DNA of 55,028 nucleotides from Acidimicrobiales bacterium (GTDB taxonomy: Bacteria; Actinomycetota; Acidimicrobiia; Acidimicrobiales; Bog-793): positions 1-55,028 of the forward strand of contig DATLTN010000049.1 in assembly GCA_035533595.1 (NCBI GenBank), read 5' to 3'. Below are positions 43,403 to 50,617 of this stretch, one piece after another. A program made the position numbers and the translations under genes. The notes beneath the pieces were generated by a model, which was not told where the DNA came from, made no database searches, and saw only the letters and a list, made by a program, of their open reading frames with translations. Numbering within the stretch: the stretch's first letter is position 1; every line of letters begins with the position of its first letter.

Positions 43403-44353
43403 TCAGGGGAGCGTGAGGGCGCCGCCCGGGCGCTCGACGAGGAAGCCCTCGCGGACGAGATCCCCGAGGATGCGCAGCGCCCGCTCCGGAGCGGCCGCGA
43501 GGCCGATCAGCGGTGCCACCTCGTCGCGGGACAGCTCGCGCTCGCAGGCGATCGCGACGATGCGACCCCGGTACTGCCGGTCCGAGCCGCCGAACGCCGA
43601 CTGGCGGCGCCCGGCCGCGGCGGAGCCGACGGCGGGATCGCCGTCCCCGCCCGCCGCCCGCCACGCGCAGCTCCCGCTGGCGGCGACCGGGCACTCCGAG
43701 CAGCGTGGTGCCGCCTTGCGGCAGAGCAGGCTCCCGAGATCCATGAGCGCGAGGTTCCAGTCCCGGCCGCCCGCCGCCGGCACCAACGAGTCTGCGAGGT
43801 CCTGGGCGGCACGTGGCCCGAGCCGACTGCCGGCGACGGCGCGCGCGAGCACCCGTCCGATGTTGGTGTCGACGACCCCGACGCTCGTGTCGAAGGCGAA
43901 CGCGGCGAGCGCCCGCGCGACGTACGCACCGACGCCGGGGAGCGCGAGCAGCTGGTCGAGCCCCTCGGGGACCTCCCCGCCGTGGCGGTTGACGATCACC
44001 TCGGCGCAGCGGTGGAGGCGCAGCGCCCGGCCGTTGTAGCCGAGGCCCTGCCATGCGCGGAGGAGGTCCCCGGGGGCGGCCACGGCGCAGGCTGCAGGGG
44101 TCGGGAAGGCCTCCATGAACCCGACGAAGGGGGCCGCGACGCGCGCCGCCTGGGTCTGGGTGAGCATCACCTCAGAGACGAGGATCCCCCAGGGGTCGCT
44201 TCGGCCGCGCCACGGGTACCGGTCGCGCTCGGTGCGCGCGTCGGCCCACCAGGCGGTGACCGCCTCAGCAAAGGAGGGCGCCGCCGGGCGCCGCTCGAGC
44301 GAGCCGGCCGTCAGGCCGGCGGGACGGGCCGCGTGGAGAACTCGAGCGACCAA
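43403..44353 (-). CDS. mutY: A/G-specific adenine DNA glycosylase
   Basis: About 300 residues. It removes adenine mispaired with 8-oxoguanine. DPWGILVSEVMLTQTQ holds the catalytic glutamate, LLALPGVGAYVARAL is the helix-hairpin-helix, and VGVVDTNIGRVLARA has the catalytic aspartate. Four cysteines of the 4Fe-4S loop lie in CRKAAPRCSEC and the following C (x6, x2, x7 spacing). The C-terminal NUDIX-like domain is absent, as in many actinobacterial MutY. The start is uncertain: TTG 44353, GTG 44389, or CTG 44314, which overlaps the upstream stop as CTGA. Confidence 0.92.
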   Translation of the reverse strand: MVARVLHAARPAGLTAGSLERRPAAPSFAEAVTAWWADARTERDRYPWRGRSDPWGILVSEVMLTQTQAARVAAPFVGFMEAFPTPAACAVAAPGDLLRAWQGLGYNGRALRLHRCAEVIVNRHGGEVPEGLDQLLALPGVGAYVARALAAFAFDTSVGVVDTNIGRVLARAVAGSRLGPRAAQDLADSLVPAAGGRDWNLALMDLGSLLCRKAAPRCSECPVAASGSCAWRAAGGDGDPAVGSAAAGRRQSAFGGSDRQYRGRIVAIACERELSRDEVAPLIGLAAAPERALRILGDLVREGFLVERPGGALTLP

Positions 44354-44739
44354 CTCTCGTCTGACTCCCCGTTGATCGCGAGCCGCCACGTGTAGCGGGC
44401 CCCGGGTGCAAGGGGCAGTGGCCCGAAGTTGAGGGACAGCGCCACGTCGACGGGGCTCCCCGGTGGCACCGCCTCGGGGCGGGCGACCTCGAAGTCACCA
44501 CGCACCTCGATCGGCTGCGCCCCGTCAGGGGTCTCGGCGAGTACGGGCTGTCCGTCCTCGTCGAGCAGGTAGAGCTCCCAGTGGTGGGGGTGGTCCACCT
44601 CGCTCCAGTCGACGTCGATCTTCATCGCCACCGCCGTCGGCATCGGGTCGGGGCCGATCAGGCTCCAGCCGCCGCCGAGGATGTAGAGCTTGCCGTCGGC
44701 CACTTGGGCCGAATCGCAGAGGAGCATCGTCACGCGCAC
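44311..44739 (-). CDS. DUF6941-like protein of unknown function
   Basis: 142 residues. The N-terminus MLLCDSAQVADGKLYILGGGW is characteristic of a small actinobacterial family I recall as DUF6941 (the label is from memory). The rest is beta-rich (VAMKIDVDW, HHWELYLLDEDGQPV, ARYTWRLAINGE), like an immunoglobulin-type sandwich. There is no signal peptide. The GTG at 44739 is supported by a TAGCGT box ending 6 nt upstream. It probably forms an operon with mutY. Confidence 0.75.
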   Translation of the reverse strand: MRVTMLLCDSAQVADGKLYILGGGWSLIGPDPMPTAVAMKIDVDWSEVDHPHHWELYLLDEDGQPVLAETPDGAQPIEVRGDFEVARPEAVPPGSPVDVALSLNFGPLPLAPGARYTWRLAINGESDESWSLEFSTRPVPPA

Positions 44740-44745
44740 GGCTCG

Positions 44746-44751
44746 ACGCTA
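44746..44751 (-). promoter_or_regulatory. Putative -10 box, leaderless DUF6941-mutY operon
   Basis: TAGCGT on the minus strand ends 6 nt before the GTG at 44739. Confidence 0.5.
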
Positions 44752-44805
44752 GCGGCAACGCCCGAAGTCGCACCCGGTCACCGCGGCCCCGCGGCTGCCG
44801 TTCGG

Positions 44806-44811
44806 TAGCGT
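44806..44811 (+). promoter_or_regulatory. Putative -10 box, leaderless methyltransferase-GmhB operon
   Basis: TAGCGT ends 6 nt before the ATG at 44818. Together with 44746-44751 it forms a divergent pair of identical boxes 54 nt apart. Confidence 0.5.
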
Positions 44812-44817
44812 CTTCGG

Positions 44818-45471
44818 ATGGCCGAGCTCGGGCTCCGCAACGACGTCTACCGGCGACCGCTCTCGACGGCGCTCACCCGCCTCGGCCTCGGTGAGGGCTG
44901 GCGCTGCGTGGACGTGGGCGCCGGAGCCGGCGACGTCTCGGTCGCGATCGCCGAGATGGTCGGCGGCAGCGGCCGCGTCTACGCGGTCGACAGCGACCCG
45001 CGGGCGCGAGATGAGGTGGCGGCGACCGCCGCACGGGCGAGCGACGCGCAGGTCATCGCGATCACCCAGGCAGGCGAGGACCTGCTCCTCCCCGAAGCCG
45101 TGGACCTCGCCTTCTGCCGCTTCCTCCTGCTGCACGTGATCGACCCGCTGCGCGTGCTCACCCGCATGGTCGGCGCGGTCCGCGCCGGTGGCTACGTCGT
45201 CGCGCAGGAGCCGATCACGACCGCCGGCAGGATCGGCGGTGCCCCCTTCTCGATGCCCGACGCCCGCCACGGTGACGTCGGTGCCCTGCTCCCCGCCCTC
45301 GTCGTGCAGGCCGGGTGCGAGCTCCTCGATGCCTGGGCCGAGGCGCCCGCCGGCTTCGGGGCGGGCGCGGTCTGCGAGTACGTCGAGGAGATGACGGGCG
45401 TGGCGACAGAAGACGAGCCGATCGTCCTCCCTCCCCTCGTCACGGTGATCGCCCGTCGCCTCCCGTCGTGA
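44818..45471 (+). CDS. Class I SAM-dependent methyltransferase
   Basis: 217 residues. CVDVGAGAGDVSVAIAEMVG is the SAM-binding motif I, VYAVDSDPRARDEV the acidic loop of motif II, and LAFCRFLLLHVIDPLRVL motif IV/post. GGYVVAQEPI closes the core. The substrate is unknown. Its stop overlaps the start of the heptose phosphatase gene (GTGA), which suggests action on a heptose intermediate or glycan; this is context-based inference. Confidence 0.87.
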   Translation: MAELGLRNDVYRRPLSTALTRLGLGEGWRCVDVGAGAGDVSVAIAEMVGGSGRVYAVDSDPRARDEVAATAARASDAQVIAITQAGEDLLLPEAVDLAFCRFLLLHVIDPLRVLTRMVGAVRAGGYVVAQEPITTAGRIGGAPFSMPDARHGDVGALLPALVVQAGCELLDAWAEAPAGFGAGAVCEYVEEMTGVATEDEPIVLPPLVTVIARRLPS

Positions 45472-46052
45472 CACGGGCGGCCTTCCTCGACCGCGACGGC
45501 CTCGTGACCGCGCTCGTGCCCGACCCGCAGAGCGGCCTGCCCGAGAGCCCGAACCACCTGAGCGAGCTCCGCCTGCTCCCGGGCGCCGCAGCGGCGATCA
45601 ACGCCCTGCACGAGGGGGGCTACCTCGTGGTCTGTGTCACCAACCAGCCGTCGGCCGCGAAGGAGAAGACCACCGCCGGGGAGCTCCTCGCCATCCAGGC
45701 GCAGGTGGAGGCGCGCCTCGCGCCAGACGGAGCCTTCTTCGACGACACCGAGATCTGCCTCCATCATCCCGAGGGGAGCGACCCCGCCCTGACCGTCACC
45801 TGTGCATGCCGCAAGCCTGCCCCCGGAATGCTCCTGGCCGCGGCGGCCCGGCTCGGCATCGACCTCGCCGCCTCGTGGATGGTCGGGGACAGCGACACCG
45901 ACGTGCTCGCCGGCCAACGGGCGGGCTGTCGGACGCTGCTCGTCGAGCACGCGGCGAGCGCCCACCGGAGGAGCAGTTCGGCGGCTCCCGACGGCCGCGT
46001 CGAGGACCTCGCGGCCGCCGTTCGGGTCCTCCTCGCCGTGAGGGACGGCTGA
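45468..46052 (+). CDS. gmhB: HAD-IIIA phosphatase, D-glycero-D-manno-heptose-1,7-bisphosphate 7-phosphatase-like (GmhB)
   Basis: 194 residues from a GTG. FLDRDG (D8 and D10) is the HAD nucleophile motif. NHLSELRLLPGAAAAI, VTNQPS and CLHHPEG with ACRKPAPGM are the GmhB/HisB-N zinc-loop and substrate elements. MVGDSDTDVLAGQRAG is motif III/IV. Predicted reaction: heptose 1,7-bisphosphate to heptose 1-phosphate. Histidinol phosphatase of the HisB type is the alternative, but the heptose neighbours favour GmhB. Confidence 0.85.
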   Translation: MTRAAFLDRDGLVTALVPDPQSGLPESPNHLSELRLLPGAAAAINALHEGGYLVVCVTNQPSAAKEKTTAGELLAIQAQVEARLAPDGAFFDDTEICLHHPEGSDPALTVTCACRKPAPGMLLAAAARLGIDLAASWMVGDSDTDVLAGQRAGCRTLLVEHAASAHRRSSSAAPDGRVEDLAAAVRVLLAVRDG

Positions 46053-46058
46053 TACCAT
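46053..46058 (+). promoter_or_regulatory. Putative -10 box before the transaldolase-like gene
   Basis: TACCAT directly follows the gmhB stop and ends 9 nt before the ATG at 46068. It would give a leaderless or very short-leader transcript for the downstream heptose genes. Confidence 0.4.
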
Positions 46059-46067
46059 CGCCTGGTC

Positions 46068-46778
46068 ATGCTTGAGCAACTTCGCACGCGGATCTTCGCC
46101 GACGGGGCGAACCTGGAGTCGATCCTCAGCCTCACCGAGGACCCGCGGATCCAGGGCTTCACCACCAACCCGACCCTCATGCGCCAGGCCGGCATCTCGG
46201 ACTACGAGGCCTTCGCCCACGACGTCCTCGAGCGCGTCACCTCGCTCCCGATCTCCTTCGAGGTCTTCGCCGACGACCTCGCCGAGATCCGCCGCCAGGC
46301 GCTCACCATGAGCGCGTGGGCGGAGAACGTCTACGTGAAGATCCCCGTCACGACCACGGCCGGCGAGCCGCTCACCGACCTCGTCCACGAGCTGTCGAGC
46401 GACGGCGTGAAGGTGAACGTCACGGCGATGTTCACCCTCGACCAGGTCGCCGCGATCACCAAGGCGGTCGCGGACGGCGCCCCCTCGTACCTCTCGGTCT
46501 TCGCCGGGCGCATCGCAGACGCGGGAACCGACCCGATCCCCCTCATGCGTGAGGCGATCGGCATCATGGCCGACGCGCCCGGTGCCGAGTGCATCTGGGC
46601 CTCGCCGCGTGAGGTGCTCAACCTCATCCAGGCGGACAGCGTCGGCTGCCACATCATCACGATGACCCCCGACCTGCTCAAGAAGCTCGACGGCCTCGGC
46701 AAGGACCTGACCCAGTTCTCGCTCGAGACGGTCCAGATGTTCTTCAGGGACGCGGCCACCGCCGGCTACAAGCTGTAG
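46068..46778 (+). CDS. Transaldolase-family protein (short TalC/fructose-6-phosphate aldolase-like)
   Basis: 236 residues. GFTTNPTLMRQAG is the N-terminal strand and loop of class I transaldolases. VYVKIPVTT places the Schiff-base lysine at K91. VKVNVTAMFTLDQ, LSVFAGRIADAG and IWASPREVLNLIQ are further conserved strands. Location inside the heptose locus suggests it supplies or draws on sedoheptulose 7-phosphate, the substrate of the GmhA-like enzyme. It could also be a dedicated aldolase making a different sugar phosphate. Confidence 0.87.
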   Translation: MLEQLRTRIFADGANLESILSLTEDPRIQGFTTNPTLMRQAGISDYEAFAHDVLERVTSLPISFEVFADDLAEIRRQALTMSAWAENVYVKIPVTTTAGEPLTDLVHELSSDGVKVNVTAMFTLDQVAAITKAVADGAPSYLSVFAGRIADAGTDPIPLMREAIGIMADAPGAECIWASPREVLNLIQADSVGCHIITMTPDLLKKLDGLGKDLTQFSLETVQMFFRDAATAGYKL

Positions 46779-46839
46779 CGGTGCCCGAGCGACGGAGCGG
46801 CCCCGGCAACGGCGGCAGCCCTCGAGAAGGATGCCGGCC

Positions 46840-47799
46840 GTGAAGCGTGCCTGCATCACGGGGGGCGCCGGCTTCATCGGCAGCAACCTCGCCGACGCGC
46901 TCGTCGCGGCGGGCGTCGAGGTCGTCTGCGTCGACAATCTGCGGACCGGGCGCCGCAGCTTCCTCGACGGCCTCGTCGGCCGCGAGTCCTTCCGCTTCGT
47001 GGAGGGCGACGTCCTCGACCGGGCACTCATGGAGGAGGCGATCGCCGGCTGCGACTGGGTCTTCCACCTGCAGGCCAACGCCGACGTCCGTCACGGCCTC
47101 GAGCACCCGACGCTCGACCTCGAGCAGAACACGATGGCGACCTCGGTCGTGCTCGAGGCGATGCGGGCGGTCGGGACGAGGCAGATCGCCTTCTCCTCGA
47201 CCGGCTCGGTCTACGGCGAGCCGGAGGTCTTCCCCACCCCGGAGGACGCCCCCTTCCCGCTGCAGACCTCGCTCTACGGCGCCTCGAAGCTGGCATGCGA
47301 GGGACTGATCTCGGCCTACGCGACGGGTTACGACTTCACCGGGGTGATCTTCCGGTTCGTCTCGATCCTCGGCGAGCGCTACACCCACGGCCACGTCTTC
47401 GACTTCTACCGGGCGCTCCGGCGGGACCCCGAGCGGATCCTCGTCCTCGGCGACGGCAAGCAGGAGAAGTCCTACCTCTACGTGGGCGACTGCGTGAGCG
47501 CGATCCTCACCGCCGCCGCGGCACACGAGGACTCCCCCGGGGTGGCTTGCTACAACCTCGGGACCGACGAGACGATCGTCGTCGACGACTCGCTCCAGCT
47601 CCTCCTCGACCACCTCGACCTGCACCCGAAGGTCGAGCACAGCGGGGGGCGCCGCGGCTGGACCGGCGACAGCCCGCTGATCCTGCTCGACACGGCGAGG
47701 ATCCGCTCGCTCGGGTGGGCCCCGAAGCTGAGCATCAAAGCGGCGCTCGGCCGGACGCTCGACTGGTTCGACGCCAACCCGGCGGAGGTCCTCGGTTGA
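46840..47799 (+). CDS. NAD-dependent sugar epimerase/dehydratase (second extended SDR)
   Basis: About 319 residues. CITGGAGFIGSNLADALV is the Rossmann loop, VFHLQANADVRHGLEHP the typical SDR strand, FSSTGSVYGEPEVF and YGASKLACE the catalytic residues, and DGKQEKSYLYVGDCVSAIL the substrate segment. It is clearly related to the SDR at 40591 and may perform a consecutive or alternative step. The GTG at 46840 has GAAGG 9 nt upstream; an ATG three codons earlier (46831) would have that site almost on top of it. Confidence 0.85.
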   Translation: MKRACITGGAGFIGSNLADALVAAGVEVVCVDNLRTGRRSFLDGLVGRESFRFVEGDVLDRALMEEAIAGCDWVFHLQANADVRHGLEHPTLDLEQNTMATSVVLEAMRAVGTRQIAFSSTGSVYGEPEVFPTPEDAPFPLQTSLYGASKLACEGLISAYATGYDFTGVIFRFVSILGERYTHGHVFDFYRALRRDPERILVLGDGKQEKSYLYVGDCVSAILTAAAAHEDSPGVACYNLGTDETIVVDDSLQLLLDHLDLHPKVEHSGGRRGWTGDSPLILLDTARIRSLGWAPKLSIKAALGRTLDWFDANPAEVLG

Positions 47800-47827
47800 C
47801 CTCCGCCGTGAGCAGCGGGGAGGCCCG

Positions 47828-48814
47828 ATGAGCGTCATCTTCAGCCGCGCACCGCTCCGCATCCCCCTCGGCGGCGGCGGGACCGACCTCCCCTCGTACT
47901 ACGAAGAGCACGGCGGCTTCCTGCTCGCGGGGGCGATCGACAAGTACGTCTACATGCTCGTGCACACCGTCTTCCAGCGCCGCTACCGGATGAAGTACTC
48001 CGAGATCGAAGAGGTCGACGAGATCGCGGAGATCCGCCATCCGATCCTGCGCGAGACGCTGCTCCGCCACTGGCGGGGGAACCCCCTCGAGATCGCCTCG
48101 CTCGCCGACGTCCCCGCCGGCACCGGGATGGGCTCCTCCGGCGCCTACACGGTGTGCCTGTTGAAGGCCCTCGCCCATGCCCGCTGCACCTCGATCACCG
48201 CCGGCGCGCTCGCCGAGGCGGCGTGCCACATCGAGATCGACGTGCTCGGCGAGCCGGTCGGCAAGCAGGACCAGTACGTCGCCGCGCACGGGGGCATTTG
48301 CGCCTACACCTTCCGCCCCGGCGGCGAGGTCGTGGTCGAACCCCTCGAGCTCGGGACCGAGACGCTCCGGGGCCTGCGCGAGCACCTCCTCCTCTTCTAC
48401 ACCGGCGAGGCGAGGTCGGCCTCAGCGGTGCTCCAGGACCAGGATTCCCGTTCGCGTTCGGGTGACACCGAGATGATCGAGAACCTCCACCGCACCAAGG
48501 AGCTCGGCCACGAGAGCCGCAAGCTGCTCGAGCTCGGCGACCTCACGGCCTTTGCTGAGCTGATGCACGAGCACTGGGAGAACAAGCGAAAGCGCTCCCC
48601 CGGGATGGCGAACGCGCGCATCGACAGCATGTACGCCACGGCACGGGAGAGCGGCGCGATCGGCGGCAAGCTGATCGGCGCCGGTGGTGGCGGTTTCCTC
48701 CTCGTCTACAGCCCCCGCCCAGAGCAGACCCGGCTCGCGATGGCGACGATGGACGCCTCAGAGCTCACCTTCGACTTCGAGTACGGCGGCGCCTACGCGA
48801 GCGAGCACGCGTGA
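47828..48814 (+). CDS. hddA: GHMP kinase, D-glycero-alpha-D-manno-heptose-7-phosphate kinase-like (HddA)
   Basis: 328 residues. SRAPLRIPLGGGGTDLPSYY is the N-terminus typical of the sugar branch of GHMP kinases (HddA, FKP-type). The ATP loop is PAGTGMGSSGAYTV. GKQDQYVAAHGG and KLIGAGGGGFLLVY are the later motifs. Predicted to phosphorylate heptose 7-phosphate at C1. GGGGAGG precedes the ATG. It overlaps the next gene by a GTGA. Confidence 0.88.
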   Translation: MSVIFSRAPLRIPLGGGGTDLPSYYEEHGGFLLAGAIDKYVYMLVHTVFQRRYRMKYSEIEEVDEIAEIRHPILRETLLRHWRGNPLEIASLADVPAGTGMGSSGAYTVCLLKALAHARCTSITAGALAEAACHIEIDVLGEPVGKQDQYVAAHGGICAYTFRPGGEVVVEPLELGTETLRGLREHLLLFYTGEARSASAVLQDQDSRSRSGDTEMIENLHRTKELGHESRKLLELGDLTAFAELMHEHWENKRKRSPGMANARIDSMYATARESGAIGGKLIGAGGGGFLLVYSPRPEQTRLAMATMDASELTFDFEYGGAYASEHA

Positions 48815-49800
48815 CCAACGCCCGCCGCGTCGGAATCGTGGGTTGCGGGCTCATCGGCCGAAAGCGCGCCGAGTCGCTCGGAGACGACCAGCTCGTCGCG
48901 ACCTACGACATCCGCCACGAGGCGGCCGAGGAGCTCGCGAAGGAGCGTGAGGCACTGGCCTGCCGCACGCTCGAGGAGCTGCTCGAGCTCGACCTCGACA
49001 TCGTCGTCGTCGCGGCGATCCACAACGAGCTCCCGGCACTCACCTGCGCCGCGCTCGAGAGCGGTGCCCACGTGCTCGTCGAGAAGCCGGCGGGCATCGG
49101 CACCGCGGGGATCGACTCGATCGCCCGCACCGCCGAGGCACGGCAGCGCCGGGTGAAGGTGGGCTTCAACCACCGCTTCCACCCGGGCATCGCCCGCGCC
49201 ATCGAGACCGCCCGCTCCGGGCACTACGGCCGCGTGCTCTACCTGCGGGGCCGCTACGGCCACGGTGGGCGGCTTGGCTACGAGAAGGAGTGGCGTGCCG
49301 ATCCGGCGCTCTCCGGGGGCGGGGAGATCGTCGACCAGGGCATGCACTTGCTCGACCTCAGCCACTGGCTGCACGGTCCCCTCCCCGTCGCCGCCTCGCT
49401 CCTGCGGACCCAATTCTGGGACGCGCCGATTGACGACAACGCGGTCCTCGTGCTCGGTGAGGCGGGCGGGGTGGGTGACAAGTCGCCCTTCTCGCTCCTG
49501 CACGTGAGCTGGACCGAGTGGAAGAACACCTTCTCGTTGGAGATCGCCTGCGAACGGGCCAAGCTCGCAGTCGACGGCCTCGTCCGTTCCTACGGCCCGC
49601 AGGTGCTCCGGATCTACGAGATGCGCCCAGAGCTCGGTCCCCCCGACGTCGAAGAGGTCCGGTACCCGGACCGCGATCTCTCCTGGGCACGGGAGTGGGA
49701 GCACTTCACCCGAGCCATCGAGGACGGCACGCCGCTCCTCGGCGACCTCGAGTCTGCCCGCTATGCCTGGGCATGCATCGAGGCGGCCCAGCGCGCCTGA
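48811..49800 (+). CDS. Gfo/Idh/MocA family oxidoreductase
   Basis: 329 residues from a GTG. The Rossmann loop is GIVGCGLIGRKRAESL; the family signature EKPAG (EKP motif) follows at about residue 90, and GFNHRFHPGIARAIE and GGEIVDQGMHLLDLSHWL are the substrate-domain motifs. These enzymes oxidise or reduce sugars and sugar nucleotides with NAD(P). Here it is translationally coupled to the heptose kinase, so a role in modifying the heptose or its precursor is likely but unspecified. Confidence 0.88.
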   Translation: MTNARRVGIVGCGLIGRKRAESLGDDQLVATYDIRHEAAEELAKEREALACRTLEELLELDLDIVVVAAIHNELPALTCAALESGAHVLVEKPAGIGTAGIDSIARTAEARQRRVKVGFNHRFHPGIARAIETARSGHYGRVLYLRGRYGHGGRLGYEKEWRADPALSGGGEIVDQGMHLLDLSHWLHGPLPVAASLLRTQFWDAPIDDNAVLVLGEAGGVGDKSPFSLLHVSWTEWKNTFSLEIACERAKLAVDGLVRSYGPQVLRIYEMRPELGPPDVEEVRYPDRDLSWAREWEHFTRAIEDGTPLLGDLESARYAWACIEAAQRA

Positions 49801-49840
49801 GGGCACTGACCCTCCGGCGCTAGGGAAGGAGTGGGGGGCA

Positions 49841-50617
49841 TTGGGCCAGCAAGCCGCCGACGAACCCGCGCTTCCCGCCGTCTGCGTGCTGGCGGGGGGG
49901 CTCGGCACTCGCCTCGGCGGGCTGACCACCCGCCAGCCCAAGCCGCTCCTCGAAGTCGCCGGCAAGCCCTTCCTCCGCCATCAGCTGGCGCTGCTTTCCG
50001 AGCACGGTTTCACCCGAGTGGTCCTCTGCGTCGGCTACCTCGGCGAGCAGATCGAGGCGGCGATCGGCACGAGCTGTGAGGGGCTCGCGGTCCAGTACAG
50101 CTATGACGCCCCCGGCCTCGACGGCACGCTCGGAGCAGTGCGTCGCGCCGCGCCGCTGCTCGGCGAGCGCTTCCTCATCCTCTACGGCGACACCTACCTG
50201 CTGATCGACTACCAGGCGGTCACGCGGGACTGGATCGCGAGCGGCGAGCCGGCCCTCATGACGGTGCTTCACAATCACGGCGAATTGGAGCGCTCCAACG
50301 CCGAGTACGCCGCGGGGAGGGTCGTCGCCTACGACAAGTTCGCGCCGACGCCGGAGATGGAGTGGATCGACTACGGCCTCGGCGGCCTCACCACCGGTGT
50401 GCTCGATCTCGTCCCCGAGGACGAGCGCGATCTCGCCAGCCTGTACCACGCGCTCGCCGCGGCAGGTCGCCTGCACGGCTACCCCGCCGAGCGGCGCTTC
50501 TTCGAGATCGGGACTCCCGGCACCCTGCGGGAGACCGAGCAGTTCCTGCTACACAGGAGCGGCGCGCCAGACGGCCCCGGCCCGGCGGACGCCCGGCCGG
50601 GCGGGAGCAGACGGTGA
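49841..50617 (+). CDS. hddC: Sugar-phosphate nucleotidyltransferase, heptose-1-phosphate guanylyltransferase-like (HddC)
   Basis: 258 residues. VCVLAGGLGTRLGGLT and QPKPLLEVAGKPFLRHQL are the nucleotide loop and P-K-P-L motif. ILYGDTYLLIDY holds the metal-binding aspartate. It has the compact form of HddC-type enzymes without a beta-helix. Predicted to make GDP-D-glycero-alpha-D-manno-heptose. The base (GDP, ADP or dTDP) is inferred from family likeness. The TTG at 49841 is used because AAGGAG lies 9 nt upstream. Its stop overlaps the next start (GTGA). Confidence 0.84.
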   Translation: MGQQAADEPALPAVCVLAGGLGTRLGGLTTRQPKPLLEVAGKPFLRHQLALLSEHGFTRVVLCVGYLGEQIEAAIGTSCEGLAVQYSYDAPGLDGTLGAVRRAAPLLGERFLILYGDTYLLIDYQAVTRDWIASGEPALMTVLHNHGELERSNAEYAAGRVVAYDKFAPTPEMEWIDYGLGGLTTGVLDLVPEDERDLASLYHALAAAGRLHGYPAERRFFEIGTPGTLRETEQFLLHRSGAPDGPGPADARPGGSRR

